From contig JAWLAI010000004.1 in NCBI GenBank assembly GCA_041395565.1, positions 340,258 through 404,257 of the forward strand: a stretch of DNA of 64,000 bases, in the 5' to 3' direction. The translations under genes and the position numbers were made by a program. The notes below the pieces were generated by a model. It ran no database searches, had not been told where the DNA came from, and saw nothing but the letters and a program-made list of their open reading frames with translations. Positions 16,001 to 25,639 of the stretch are shown piece after piece. The number at the start of each line of letters is the position of its first letter. Positions within the stretch are counted from its first letter, which is position 1. The stretch is from Pseudomonadota bacterium (GTDB lineage Bacteria; Pseudomonadota; Gammaproteobacteria; UBA9214).

Positions 16001-19000
16001 ATGCGACTGACCAAGATCAAGCTGGCCGGGTTCAAGTCCTTCGTCGATCCGACCACCATCCACCTGCCCAGCAACCTGGTCGGCATCATCGGCCCCAACG
16101 GCTGCGGCAAGTCCAACGTCATCGACGCCGTGCGCTGGGTGATGGGCGAGTCCTCCGCCAAGAACCTGCGCGGCGACTCGATGACCGATGTCATCTTCAA
16201 CGGCTCCAACGGTCGTAAGCCGGTCGGCCATGCCAGCATCGAGCTGTCCTTCGACAACAGCGACGGCACCATCGGCGGCCAGTACGCCGGTTTCAACGAG
16301 ATCTCCATCCGCCGCCAGGTTTCGCGCGACGGGACCTCGAACTACTTCCTCAACAACACGCGCTGCCGCCGTCGCGACATCACCGACATCTTCCTCGGTA
16401 CCGGCCTGGGCCCGCGCAGTTATTCCATTATCGAGCAGGGCACGATCTCGCGTCTGATCGAGGCCAAGCCGGACGACCTGCGCGCCTTCCTGGAGGAGGC
16501 TGCCGGTATCTCCAAATACAAGGAACGCCGGCGCGAGACCGAGAACCGCATCCGCCATACGCGCGAAAACCTCGACCGCCTCAATGACCTGCTGGAGGAA
16601 ATCGAGAAACAGCTGGAGAAACTCAAGCGTCAGTCACGCGCGGCGGAACGCTACAAGGAGCTGAAGGAGGAGGAGCGCCAGGTCAAGGCCGAACTGCTCG
16701 CGCTGCGCTACCACGCCCTGCATGACCAGAGCAGCGAGCGCTCACGCCTGATCCAGGAACGCGAGCTGACGCTGGAGGCCGACGTTGCCGCGCAGCGTGG
16801 CATCGAGGCGGAACTGGAAAGGCTGCGCGATGCCCTGGCCGATGCCAACGATGCCTTCAACGAGGTGCAGGGTCACTACTACAAACTCGGCGCCGACGTC
16901 GCGCGCATCGAGCAGGCGATCCAGCACAGCCGCGAGTCGCGCCAGCAACAGCAGCAGGAACTGGCACGCATCGAGCAGACCCTGGGCGAGGTCGAGACGC
17001 ATATCCGCCTCGACAGCACGCGCCTGGAGGAACTGGCCCAGAGCATCGCCGGCATCGAGCCCGATCTGGCCGCGGCCCGTGCACGCGTGGAACAGTCGGC
17101 GGCCGAGCTGGCGGCGGCGGAGCAGGCCATGCGCGCCTGGCAGACCGAGTGGGATGAGTTCAACCGCCGCGCCGCGGAACGCGCGCAATCGGCCCAGGTC
17201 GAGCGCACCCGGCTCGATCACCTCGAACGCCACGTGCAGCAGCTCGACACCCGCCTGCAGCGCATGGGGGAGGAGCAGCAGACGCTGGGCAGCCAGGCGC
17301 TGATGGAAGAGATCCGGCAGACAGCGGAACAGCTGGAGGCGCGCGAGACCGTTGTCTCCGGCATCCAGGTCCGGCTGGAAAACGCGGCCCGCCATATCAG
17401 CGACCTGCGCGAGACACTCTACCGGCAGGAGCAGGAGGTCGACGCGCTGCAGAGCGAGCAGCATGCCACCCGCGGCCAGCTGGCCTCGCTGGAGACGTTG
17501 CAGCGCGCCGCGCTCGGCGAGCGTTCCGAGGAAATCAGCGGCTGGCTCCGCGCCAACGGCCTGCAGTCCGCGCCGCGCCTGGCGCAGTCGATCAAGGCCG
17601 AGGCCGGCTGGGAGCATGCCATCGAGACGGCGTTGGGCTTCTATCTGGAAGCCATCTGCGTCGACGGTCTGCAGGACGCCGCGCGTATCCTGGGTGGCCT
17701 GCAGCATGGCAGCGTGGCGCTGTTCGAGACCGGCGGCCAGGCTGCGGACACGGTCGACCGCAGCAAGGGCACGCTGCTCACCGACAAGATCAGCGCGCCA
17801 TGGGCGCTGGACGGCCTGCTCGACGGTATCTATGCCGCCGAGTCGCTGGATGCGGCGCTGACGCTGCGCGGCCGGCTGGCCGCGCACGAGTCGGTCATCA
17901 CGCGCGAGGGCATCTGGGTCGGCCGCGACTGGCTGCGCGTGGCCCGCGACAGCGACGCCAAGGCCGGCGTCCTGGAGCGTGAACGCGAAATCGAGGCGCT
18001 CACAGGGCGCAGCCGGGAGCAAGCGGCGCGTATCGAGCAGCTGCGCCAGTCGCTGGACCGTGCGCGCGAGGATTTGCGCACTGCGGAAGCGGAGCGCGAG
18101 GGGCTGCAGGGCGAATACAACGGCGCACACCGCGCGGCCAGCGATCTGCGCGCCAGCCTTGCCGCCGGCCGCTCGCGCCTGGAACAGCAGCAGCATCGGC
18201 GTGACCACGTAATGATGGAAACGGCAGCGCTGCGCGTCGAGAAGGAGAAGGAAGAGGAGGAACAGGCTGCGGCGCACGCACGACTCGAGGAAGCGCTGGC
18301 CGCGACCGAGACACTCACCCGGGAACGGGAGGAGCGCCTGCAGACGCAGCAGCGGCTGGGTGGGGTGCTGGACGCCGCGCGTGAGCGCGCCCGCGCGGAC
18401 CAGCAGGCCGCGCACGAGCTTGCCATCCGGGCCGAGTCGGTGCGCACTGCCCAGGCCTCTACCGACCAGGCACTGCTGCGCATGCGCGAGCAGAGCAGAC
18501 AGCTGATCGCGCGCCGCGACGAGCTGGCTGCGGTGCTTGGCCAGGGCGACACGCCGATCGTCGAACTGGAGGGGGAACTGGAGGGACTGCTGACGCGGCG
18601 CGCCGCTGCGGAAGGCGAGCTGACGACCGCGCGCCGCCAGGTGGAGGAGATCGAACACAATACGCGCGAACTGGATCAGGAGCGCATCCGCAAGGAGCGC
18701 AGCGTCGGTGAACAGCGCGAACGGCTGGCCGCCGACCGCATGGCCTGGCAGGAGATCAAGGTGCGAGCCGACACCCTGCTGGAGCAGATCACGGCCGCCG
18801 GCTTCGAGTACCAGCTGTTGCTGGAGCACATGGATGCCGAGGCCACGGTCGAGCTCTGGGCGGACCGTGCCGAGAAGCTGGAGCAGCGCATCCAGCGGCT
18901 GGGGCCGATCAACCTGGCCGCCATCGAGGAATACGAGGAAGAATCCAAGCGCAAGGTCTACCTGGATGCGCAGCACGTCGACCTCACCGAGGCATTGCAG

Positions 19001-19513
19001 ACGCTGGAAAACGCCATCGGCAAGATCGACCGCGAGACGCGTGCCCGCTTCAAGGAGACCTTCGATTCCGTCAACCAGGGCATGCAGGAGAACTTCCCGA
19101 CCCTGTTCGGCGGCGGTCATGCCTATCTGGAGCTCACCGGCGAGGATCTGCTCGATACCGGCGTGACCGTGATGGCGCGCCCGCCCGGCAAGCGTAACAG
19201 CACCATCCATCTGCTTTCCGGTGGCGAGAAGGCGCTCACCGCCATCGCCCTGGTGTTCGCGATCTTCCGCCTCAACCCGTCGCCGTTCTGCATGCTCGAC
19301 GAGGTTGATGCGCCGCTCGACGATGCCAATGTCGGGCGTTACTGCGACATGGTGCGCCAGATGTCGGAGCAGGTGCAGTTCATCTTCATCACGCACAACA
19401 AGGTCACCATGGAGATGGCCCAGCAGCTGACCGGCGTCACGATGCACGAACCCGGTGTGTCGCGCCTGGTCGCGGTCGATATCGACGAGGCCGTGCAGCT
19501 GGCGGCAGTGTAG
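16001..19513 (+). CDS. smc: Chromosome segregation SMC protein
   Basis: 1170 residues, normal for bacterial SMC. The Walker A GPNGCGKSN is at about 32-40. Long coiled coils are rich in Glu, Arg and Gln (about 165-500 and 665-1000), split by the Gly-containing hinge (~510-660). The C-terminal head carries the ABC signature LLSGGEKALTAIALVFA and Walker B FCMLDEVDAPLDD. It forms the condensin core with ScpA and ScpB, both encoded at 42-43.6 kb. The gene leads the smc-zipA-ligA cluster. A large minus-strand open frame over the same DNA is an artefact of the GC-rich coiled-coil codons. Confidence 0.97.
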   Translation: MRLTKIKLAGFKSFVDPTTIHLPSNLVGIIGPNGCGKSNVIDAVRWVMGESSAKNLRGDSMTDVIFNGSNGRKPVGHASIELSFDNSDGTIGGQYAGFNEISIRRQVSRDGTSNYFLNNTRCRRRDITDIFLGTGLGPRSYSIIEQGTISRLIEAKPDDLRAFLEEAAGISKYKERRRETENRIRHTRENLDRLNDLLEEIEKQLEKLKRQSRAAERYKELKEEERQVKAELLALRYHALHDQSSERSRLIQERELTLEADVAAQRGIEAELERLRDALADANDAFNEVQGHYYKLGADVARIEQAIQHSRESRQQQQQELARIEQTLGEVETHIRLDSTRLEELAQSIAGIEPDLAAARARVEQSAAELAAAEQAMRAWQTEWDEFNRRAAERAQSAQVERTRLDHLERHVQQLDTRLQRMGEEQQTLGSQALMEEIRQTAEQLEARETVVSGIQVRLENAARHISDLRETLYRQEQEVDALQSEQHATRGQLASLETLQRAALGERSEEISGWLRANGLQSAPRLAQSIKAEAGWEHAIETALGFYLEAICVDGLQDAARILGGLQHGSVALFETGGQAADTVDRSKGTLLTDKISAPWALDGLLDGIYAAESLDAALTLRGRLAAHESVITREGIWVGRDWLRVARDSDAKAGVLEREREIEALTGRSREQAARIEQLRQSLDRAREDLRTAEAEREGLQGEYNGAHRAASDLRASLAAGRSRLEQQQHRRDHVMMETAALRVEKEKEEEEQAAAHARLEEALAATETLTREREERLQTQQRLGGVLDAARERARADQQAAHELAIRAESVRTAQASTDQALLRMREQSRQLIARRDELAAVLGQGDTPIVELEGELEGLLTRRAAAEGELTTARRQVEEIEHNTRELDQERIRKERSVGEQRERLAADRMAWQEIKVRADTLLEQITAAGFEYQLLLEHMDAEATVELWADRAEKLEQRIQRLGPINLAAIEEYEEESKRKVYLDAQHVDLTEALQTLENAIGKIDRETRARFKETFDSVNQGMQENFPTLFGGGHAYLELTGEDLLDTGVTVMARPPGKRNSTIHLLSGGEKALTAIALVFAIFRLNPSPFCMLDEVDAPLDDANVGRYCDMVRQMSEQVQFIFITHNKVTMEMAQQLTGVTMHEPGVSRLVAVDIDEAVQLAAV

Positions 19514-19607
19514 CAACAGTGCGGTATCATTGCCTGCGGTGATTGCACGCAGCACGGAGTTCAGGTAAGAAAGGCGCTGACCCCTATATATCTGGTCGGC
19601 AGGTGGC

Positions 19608-20363
19608 ATGATGGAAAATTTACGCTGGATACTGTTAGCGATCGGTGTCGTCATCGTCCTCGGCATCTACCTCTTTGCAAGGTTCAAGACCTTGCGCGTG
19701 ACGCTGCCGCGGCGCGCGCGCCCGAAGCCCGCGGCGCAGCGCCGCACGGCCGTGACGGAACTGGACGGATTCGACGCCGGGGAGCCGCTCGATTCCGGAC
19801 TCGACGCGATGGATCCGCTGTTTTCCGCGGCTGAACCGGCCCCGGCGGCGGAGGCGGTGAGCGTCTCGGCGGCGCGTCCCGCCAGACCCGCGCAGCCGGC
19901 ACGCGAACCGCGGCCGGAGGTGAGCCCCGACCACGTGTTCTCATTGTTCGTGCTGGCGCCGCCCAGGGTGCCGTTCCGCGGTCCGATGCTGCTGGGGGCG
20001 TTGGCCCACGCCAAGCTCGAGCATGGCGACATGCAGATCTACCACCGCATCGAAGTGGTCGACGGCAAGGAAAAGACCCTGTTCTCGGCGGCCAACATCC
20101 GCGAGCCCGGCACCTTCGACCCGGCCGCGATGGAGCATTTCACCACCCAGGGACTGGCCCTGTTCATGCAGGTGCATCCCGGTATCGATGCCGTGTGGGC
20201 GTTCGAGGCGATGGTGGAGGCGGCGCGCAGCCTGGCGGACAGCCTGGACGGCACGGTCTGCGACGCCACGCGCAGCGTCCTGACCAAGCAGACCATCGGC
20301 CACATGCGCGAGGCCGTGATCAGCTGCCAGTTGCAACAGCGGATGGCCAAAACCGCGTCATGA
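19608..20363 (+). CDS. zipA: Cell division protein ZipA
   Basis: About 251 residues. A single N-terminal membrane helix (WILLAIGVVIVLGIYLFA) is followed by a basic stretch, then a Pro/Ala-rich linker (~35-105). A C-terminal FtsZ-binding domain runs from about 110 to 245 (FSLFVLAPPRVPFRGPMLL through KQTIGHMREAVISC). ZipA tethers FtsZ to the inner membrane and is a marker of Gammaproteobacteria. Two consecutive ATGs (19608 and 19611) are possible starts; the second is better spaced from the AGGTGG ribosome site. The stop overlaps ligA (ATGA). Confidence 0.92.
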   Translation: MMENLRWILLAIGVVIVLGIYLFARFKTLRVTLPRRARPKPAAQRRTAVTELDGFDAGEPLDSGLDAMDPLFSAAEPAPAAEAVSVSAARPARPAQPAREPRPEVSPDHVFSLFVLAPPRVPFRGPMLLGALAHAKLEHGDMQIYHRIEVVDGKEKTLFSAANIREPGTFDPAAMEHFTTQGLALFMQVHPGIDAVWAFEAMVEAARSLADSLDGTVCDATRSVLTKQTIGHMREAVISCQLQQRMAKTAS

Positions 20364-22366
20364 AGGTACCGCCTGCGGCGCGTCAGCGCGCGCAGGCGCT
20401 GCGCGAGCAGCTGCACGAGCACAACTACCGCTACTACGTCCTCGACGCACCGACCATCTCCGATGCGCGCTACGACACGCTGCTGCGCGAGCTGCAGGAT
20501 CTCGAAGCGCAATACCCCGGGCTGCTGACCCCCGATTCCCCCAGCCAGCGCGTTGGCGCGCCGCCGCTCAAGGCCTTCGGCGAGGTGCGCCACGAGCAGC
20601 GCATGCTGTCGCTGGACAATGCCTTCTCCGACCAGGAGCTGGCGGATTTCGACCGGCGCGTGCGCGAGGCGCTGGAGTCCGACACCGTCGAGTATGCCGC
20701 CGAACCCAAGCTCGACGGGCTGGCGGTGAGCCTGCTCTACCGCGACGGCATCCTGGTGCGCGCGGCCACGCGCGGCGACGGCACCACCGGCGAGGACGTC
20801 ACCCAGAACGTGCGTACCATCGCCACGGTGCCGCTGAAGCTCGCAGGCCACGGCATTCCGTCGCTTATCGAGGTGCGTGGCGAGGTGTACCTGCCGCTAA
20901 AGGGTTTCGCGGCGCTCAACGAACAGCAGGCCGCGCAGGGCCAGAAAACCTTCGTCAACCCGCGCAACGCCGCCGCCGGCAGCCTGCGCCAGCTCGACCC
21001 CGCCATCACCGCGCGGCGCCCGCTGGAGATGTACTGCTACGGCGTCGGCAGGGTGGAGGGCGGCAAACTGGCCGGCCGGCACACCGACATCCTCGACCAG
21101 CTGCGCGGCTGGCACCTGCGCGTGTACGACGACATCCAGCAGGTCCAGGGGCTCAGGGGCTGCGAGGCCTATTACCACCGCTACGAGCAGCGCCGCGACA
21201 GGCTGCCGTTCGAGATCGACGGCGTGGTGTTCAAGGTGGACCGGCTCGACCAGCAGGACGTGCTGGGTTTCGTGTCGCGTGCGCCGCGCTGGGCGATCGC
21301 GCGCAAGTTCCCGGCCCAGGAGCGCGAGACGGTGGTGCTCGGCATCGATGTGCAGGTTGGACGTACCGGGGCGCTCACGCCGGTGGCGCGGCTGGAGCCG
21401 GTGTTCGTCGGCGGCGTGACCGTGACCAATGCCACCTTGCACAACCAGGACGAGATCGACCGCAAGGACGTGCGGGTCGGCGATACCGTGATCGTGCGCC
21501 GCGCCGGCGACGTCATCCCCGAAGTGGTGAAGGTCAACCCCGAACTGCGCAGGAAGGGCGCGCGCCGCTTCCACCTGCCGGAACGCTGCCCGGTGTGCGG
21601 CTCGCACGTGGAGCGCGTGGCGGGCGAGGCCGTGTCGCGCTGCACAGGCGGCCTGTTCTGCGCGGCGCAGCGCCGTGAGGCGATCCGGCACTTCGCCTCG
21701 CGCCGGGCGATGGACATCGAGGGCCTGGGCGACAAGCTGGTGGAACAGCTGGTTGAAAGGGAACTGGTGCACGATGTCAGCGACGTGTACAGCCTCACCG
21801 TGGAACAGCTCGCCGGTCTGGAGCGCATGGCCGAGAAATCGGCGGCCAAGCTGATCGCGGCACTGGACAAGAGCAGAAAGACGACACTGGAACGCTTCAT
21901 CTACGCGCTCGGCATCCGCGAGGTGGGCGAGAGCACGGCACAGATCCTGGCGCGCGAGTTCGGCGGCCTCGAGCCGCTGATGCAAGCCGACCTCGACACC
22001 CTGCAGGCGATCCACGACATCGGCCCGGTGGTGGCACAGCGCATCAATGATTTCTTCGCGGAGCGGCACAACCGCGACGTGATCGACAAGCTCATCGCGG
22101 CCGGCATCCGCTGGCCGGCCGTGCAGAAACCGCAACACACGCCGCTGGCCGGCAAGACCTTCGTGCTCACCGGCACGCTGTCCCTGCCGCGCGACGAGAT
22201 GAAGGCGAAGCTGCAGGCCGCCGGCGCCAAGGTCAGCGGCAGCGTATCGAAGAAGACCGACTATGTCGTGGCCGGTGAGGATCCCGGTTCGAAGTACGCC
22301 AAGGCGGTGGAACTCGGCGTCGCGATCCTGGGTGAGGCGGAGTGTCTGCGGTTGCTGGGAGAGTGA
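20360..22366 (+). CDS. ligA: NAD-dependent DNA ligase LigA
   Basis: 668 residues, full length. The adenylation Lys is K117 in AEPKLDGLAVSLLYRDG. The N-terminal NAD-binding Ia domain has the HNYRYYVLD pattern. The OB-fold follows, then a Cys4 zinc finger (CPVCG...RCTGGLFC) near 410-435. Helix-hairpin-helix repeats and a C-terminal BRCT domain (KTFVLTGTLS onward) complete it. It seals nicks in replication and repair. It starts at the ATG that overlaps the zipA stop. Confidence 0.97.
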   Translation: MKVPPAARQRAQALREQLHEHNYRYYVLDAPTISDARYDTLLRELQDLEAQYPGLLTPDSPSQRVGAPPLKAFGEVRHEQRMLSLDNAFSDQELADFDRRVREALESDTVEYAAEPKLDGLAVSLLYRDGILVRAATRGDGTTGEDVTQNVRTIATVPLKLAGHGIPSLIEVRGEVYLPLKGFAALNEQQAAQGQKTFVNPRNAAAGSLRQLDPAITARRPLEMYCYGVGRVEGGKLAGRHTDILDQLRGWHLRVYDDIQQVQGLRGCEAYYHRYEQRRDRLPFEIDGVVFKVDRLDQQDVLGFVSRAPRWAIARKFPAQERETVVLGIDVQVGRTGALTPVARLEPVFVGGVTVTNATLHNQDEIDRKDVRVGDTVIVRRAGDVIPEVVKVNPELRRKGARRFHLPERCPVCGSHVERVAGEAVSRCTGGLFCAAQRREAIRHFASRRAMDIEGLGDKLVEQLVERELVHDVSDVYSLTVEQLAGLERMAEKSAAKLIAALDKSRKTTLERFIYALGIREVGESTAQILAREFGGLEPLMQADLDTLQAIHDIGPVVAQRINDFFAERHNRDVIDKLIAAGIRWPAVQKPQHTPLAGKTFVLTGTLSLPRDEMKAKLQAAGAKVSGSVSKKTDYVVAGEDPGSKYAKAVELGVAILGEAECLRLLGE

Positions 22367-22413
22367 GGGAAAATCGCCGAGACCGCGGCCGCGCGGATTT
22401 CTGAAACGGGTAT

Positions 22414-23022
22414 CTAGACTGCCGTCCTGCGCTTGGCTATACCGCACAGGATGCACAGACCCGTGCCAAAAAGATATACCGCTGCCGGCAGCGGCGCCGC
22501 GGAGACGCGCCAGGTCCCCGGAGGATTGAGCGTGGATGAACTCAACGCCGCGTTGAAATCCCCGGTAGCTACGCACATTCCATTTGCAACCCTTGTACAA
22601 ATACCGAAACTTCCGCCATCCGGTTGGATGAATACATCATGTGTACTTACCAGGCGTGCTGCAATATCGCCGATGGCGGCCGGGCTGGGGAAGGCGATCC
22701 GCAGGTCGATATTCCATTCGGCAATTGCGCCCGATGAATCTGTCCAGAAGGTAAACAGGATTGAATCCGTATTGCTTTCCGTGAAGACCGTTACCCCGTC
22801 GCTGAATGTGAAGTGGGTTGGCGTTACCGCAGTCGCGACAAGATCGGGAACCAGTGCCTCTGCCAATTGCAAAGATCCCGCAACCCGCATGGTACTATCA
22901 TATACAGAACCGGCTATCGTATCGTAGGTATTGCCGGTGTACGTATACACAGTCGCGCCATTTGCCACAGCAACGGTCAACAAACAGCCGTACAGGGCAA
23001 GGAAGAGGCGAGCTGTCATCAT
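22414..23022 (-). CDS. Secreted protein with PEP-CTERM-like (PLPAA) sorting tail
   Basis: 202 residues. An N-terminal signal peptide (LFLALYGCLLTVAVANGA) precedes a ~150-residue beta-rich domain with no recognised family. The C-terminus is a short APLPAAVYLFGTGL motif, a hydrophobic helix and a basic IAKRR end. This tripartite tail is the PEP-CTERM/VPLPA type that exosortase cuts and anchors. The exosortase (xrt) is not in the window. A local drop in GC and the lack of partners suggest a free-standing accessory gene. The AT-rich region 23023-23100 upstream should contain its promoter. Confidence 0.7.
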   Translation of the reverse strand: MMTARLFLALYGCLLTVAVANGATVYTYTGNTYDTIAGSVYDSTMRVAGSLQLAEALVPDLVATAVTPTHFTFSDGVTVFTESNTDSILFTFWTDSSGAIAEWNIDLRIAFPSPAAIGDIAARLVSTHDVFIQPDGGSFGICTRVANGMCVATGDFNAALSSSTLNPPGTWRVSAAPLPAAVYLFGTGLCILCGIAKRRTAV

Positions 23023-23169
23023 GGAGTCCGATCAGGCAGAGCCGTCAGTTCCGGCCGGTTCGATTATTATCAGAAACAATAATACTTCATCAAGCAAACT
23101 AGCGGATTAGTACCTTCGTATGATACGGGTGCCAAGGGCTGATACTGCGAAATGTCTCCGGGATGACAC

Positions 23170-23721
23170 TCATTGTGCCTGCACGCCATGCTGTCTGCGT
23201 TCCGCCAGTCCGAGCTGCCGATAACGCAGGAAGGTCAGCGGCCCGTAGATGGCGACCACCAGGGCGTACCCGACGATGCCAAGTCCCACGTGGTAGCCGT
23301 AGTCGGTGGTCTCGTCCGGGTACAGGTACATCACGGTGGCGCCGAGCGCGCACATGAACCCAGCCGGCATCAGGCTGAAGATCACGCTGGGCAGCGGGCG
23401 GGCGCCGGCCGCCATGCGCGACAGCAGCATGCGGTACTCGGACTCGCCCATGGCGCGGATCAGCCAGAGCTTGCTGCTGTTGGAAGCGGCCACCAGCCAG
23501 GAGGCCACCATGATGACGATGCCGGCGCCGACGTCCCACCAGGGGATGATGAACACGCCGATCGTCAGCAGGGCGAAGGGCCAGTGCAGGCGGCGGATGA
23601 GGGTGTTGGATTCCAGCTCGAGCCGGGGCGAGGCCAGCCAGGTCGAGCCGATGTCGCCGATGCGCGCGAGCAGGATCAGCAGGGCCAGGGTGATTTTGAC
23701 GCTTTCCTGTACTTCCACCAT
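23170..23721 (-). CDS. Hypothetical inner-membrane protein, four helices
   Basis: 183 residues from the ATG at 23721 (MVEVQESVKITLALLILLAR). There are about four hydrophobic segments: near the start, HWPFALLTIGVFIIPWW, VIFSLMPAGFMCALGATVMY and VGLGIVGYALVVAIYG. An in-frame upstream extension of 54 residues has no membrane or domain features and probably is not translated. A charged loop holds RIGDIGSTWLASPRLELESN, a phrase I associate with small uncharacterised membrane proteins, without a function. It stands alone between the PEP-CTERM-like gene and the phosphatidyltransferase gene. Confidence 0.65.
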   Translation of the reverse strand: MVEVQESVKITLALLILLARIGDIGSTWLASPRLELESNTLIRRLHWPFALLTIGVFIIPWWDVGAGIVIMVASWLVAASNSSKLWLIRAMGESEYRMLLSRMAAGARPLPSVIFSLMPAGFMCALGATVMYLYPDETTDYGYHVGLGIVGYALVVAIYGPLTFLRYRQLGLAERRQHGVQAQ

Positions 23722-23905
23722 CTGGGTTCCTCGCTGGTCATACGGGCGGATCCCGGCAAGGGCAAGGCAGTGCCGGTGCTGTTGTAACGGCAGCAGGTGC
23801 TGGGAGACTAGGGGACGGAGGGAATTTCTGCGCCTTTCCTGCGCCGCCTGTCGCACTGGTTTTGAATAAACTTTTGCCGCCACCTCTTACCGAAGCACCG
23901 CGCAA

Positions 23906-24478
23906 TCACCGCCTTTCCATCTCCACCGCCGCCCGCCGCCACAGGTCGTGGTTGTCGAGGAACAGCGTCAGCATCGACCACAGCCCGGTGACCAGCGCCA
24001 GCGCGAGTGCGAGCCAGGTCGGCGGCCGCAGTATGCCCACGGCGTCTGGCCAGCCCAGCCCGACCAGGGTTGTACCCACCGCGATCAGCTGAAACACCAG
24101 CTTCCACTTGTTCAGCTGCCCGGTGCTGATCACCACGCCCAGGCAGGGCGCCATGCTGCGGAAGCCCTGGACGGCGAATTCGCGCGCGAGCAGCAGCAAT
24201 ACCGCCCACAGCGGTATCCAGTCCGGGTGATGGCAGGACAGCCAGACCAGCAGCACATTGGCGAAGACCTTGTCGGCCAGCGGGTCGAGGAAGGTGCCGA
24301 GGTTGCCGGCGCAGCCCAGGCGCCGTGCGGCATAGCCGTCCAATGCGTCGGTAAGGCTTGCGGCCAGGAACAGACCGAAGGACCAGAACGGCGCGGTGCC
24401 GGCGTCGAGCAGCCACAGCAGCGGGACCAGCAGCACCAGGCGCGACAGGGTGAGCAGATTGGGGATCCAGCAGGTCAT
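23906..24478 (-). CDS. CDP-alcohol phosphatidyltransferase (PgsA-like)
   Basis: 190 residues, an integral membrane enzyme. It has the family signature D-G-x2-A-R-x8-G-x3-D-x3-D, visible as DALDGYAARRLGCAG followed by LGTFLDPLADK. The third and fourth Asp bind the metal ions. The N-terminus IPNLLTLSRLVLLVPLLW is the typical first helix. By length it resembles PgsA, which makes phosphatidylglycerol phosphate from CDP-diacylglycerol. A close paralogue (for example cardiolipin or phosphatidylserine synthase) cannot be excluded, so no symbol is given. Confidence 0.82.
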   Translation of the reverse strand: MTCWIPNLLTLSRLVLLVPLLWLLDAGTAPFWSFGLFLAASLTDALDGYAARRLGCAGNLGTFLDPLADKVFANVLLVWLSCHHPDWIPLWAVLLLLAREFAVQGFRSMAPCLGVVISTGQLNKWKLVFQLIAVGTTLVGLGWPDAVGILRPPTWLALALALVTGLWSMLTLFLDNHDLWRRAAVEMERR

Positions 24479-24606
24479 GGGCGGTCCTCCGGCCGGTCCG
24501 GACAGTGTACTGCGTTCAGGCGGGTGTTGGCATGACGTCCGGCCCCGTTGGCGAGATCACCGGGACTCGCATAGAATCCGCCCGTCTCCGGCTACCGTCG
24601 TCGTGT

Positions 24607-25419
24607 ATGCAACTGGTTTCCTTCGATGCCCTGCGCACACTGAAACTGCCCCGCACCACCTTTATCAAACCCGAACGTCTGCTCGAACACCTGCCGGAGG
24701 TCCGCGCGGCCGACTGCTTGCTGTTTCCGCCCTACTGGCAGGTCAACGCCCTGGTCTACGGACTGCGCAAGCGCATCTTTCCCAGTCATGCCACCTACCT
24801 GCTGGGGCATGACAAGGTCGAGATGACCCGCGCCTTCCAGATGGTCGCACCCGCGCATGTACCGGAAACGCTGATCGAGGCCAACGACCCGGCCGGCATC
24901 GCCCGGGTGCTGGAACGGTTGCCGTTTCCGTTCGTGGCCAAGCTACCGCGCAGCAGCCAGGGCGAGGGCGTGTTCCTGGTTCGCGACCGCGCCGACTGGC
25001 AGCACTATCTGGCGCTGACACCGGTCATCTATGCCCAGGAATTCCTGCCCATCGACCGCGACCTCCGTATCGTCTACGTCGGTTCGCGCATCGTCGGCTG
25101 CTACTGGCGCCTGCAGGGTACGCAGGGGTTTCACAACAACCTCGCGCGCGGCGGCATCGTCGACCGCAGTCCGGTGCCCGAGGCGGCCCGGGTACTGGTC
25201 GAGCATGTGGCCGGTACGCTCGGCATCAACCACGCGGGTTTTGATATCGCCATGGTCGATGGTCATCCTTACGTACTGGAATTCAACCGTCTGTTCGGCA
25301 ACCGCGGATTGCAGGGTGCGAACGACCCGGTGCCTGAGGCTATCTTGGAATATCTCGTTACGGCGCTGGGGCATCACGATCCCGGCGATCCGTCACGGCC
25401 GCTGCCGCTGGCGGTCTGA
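24607..25419 (+). CDS. RimK-type ATP-grasp protein
   Basis: 270 residues. The central part has the ATP-grasp pattern: LPRSSQGEGVFLV (glycine loop), EFLPIDRDLRIVYVG, and a late FDIAMVDGHPYVLEFNRLFG with the metal-binding Glu and Asn. It is closest in outline to RimK/glutathione synthetase-like amide-ligases that join a carboxylate to an amine. The N-terminal ~100 residues (CLLFPPYWQVNALVYGLRK) are not one I recognise. The substrates are unknown and no partner gene is adjacent. It starts at an ATG in the divergent space from the phosphatidyltransferase gene. Confidence 0.78.
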   Translation: MQLVSFDALRTLKLPRTTFIKPERLLEHLPEVRAADCLLFPPYWQVNALVYGLRKRIFPSHATYLLGHDKVEMTRAFQMVAPAHVPETLIEANDPAGIARVLERLPFPFVAKLPRSSQGEGVFLVRDRADWQHYLALTPVIYAQEFLPIDRDLRIVYVGSRIVGCYWRLQGTQGFHNNLARGGIVDRSPVPEAARVLVEHVAGTLGINHAGFDIAMVDGHPYVLEFNRLFGNRGLQGANDPVPEAILEYLVTALGHHDPGDPSRPLPLAV

Positions 25420-25639
25420 ACCGGCCGTAACCGCCGCATCCCGTCGATGGCAGGGTTGCCGCCGGCATCGGTGCGGCGCGCCGGCGCGGCCATACCGAGT
25501 CGTGAAATACTTTACCCATTTATATAAAGAAATAGGCCGGGCTACCGACATACCTCCTGCAAGGTCCAATCAGGACTGTACATGACACATGGAGTTCATG
25601 CGCGCAGGCGCGACAACCGGACAGCGTGAGGACAGGATA

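Noticed and set aside
16742..19666. 974-codon open frame on the minus strand
   Set aside because: It lies wholly opposite smc. Its text is a shadow of GC-rich coiled-coil codons, with no domain or ribosome site.
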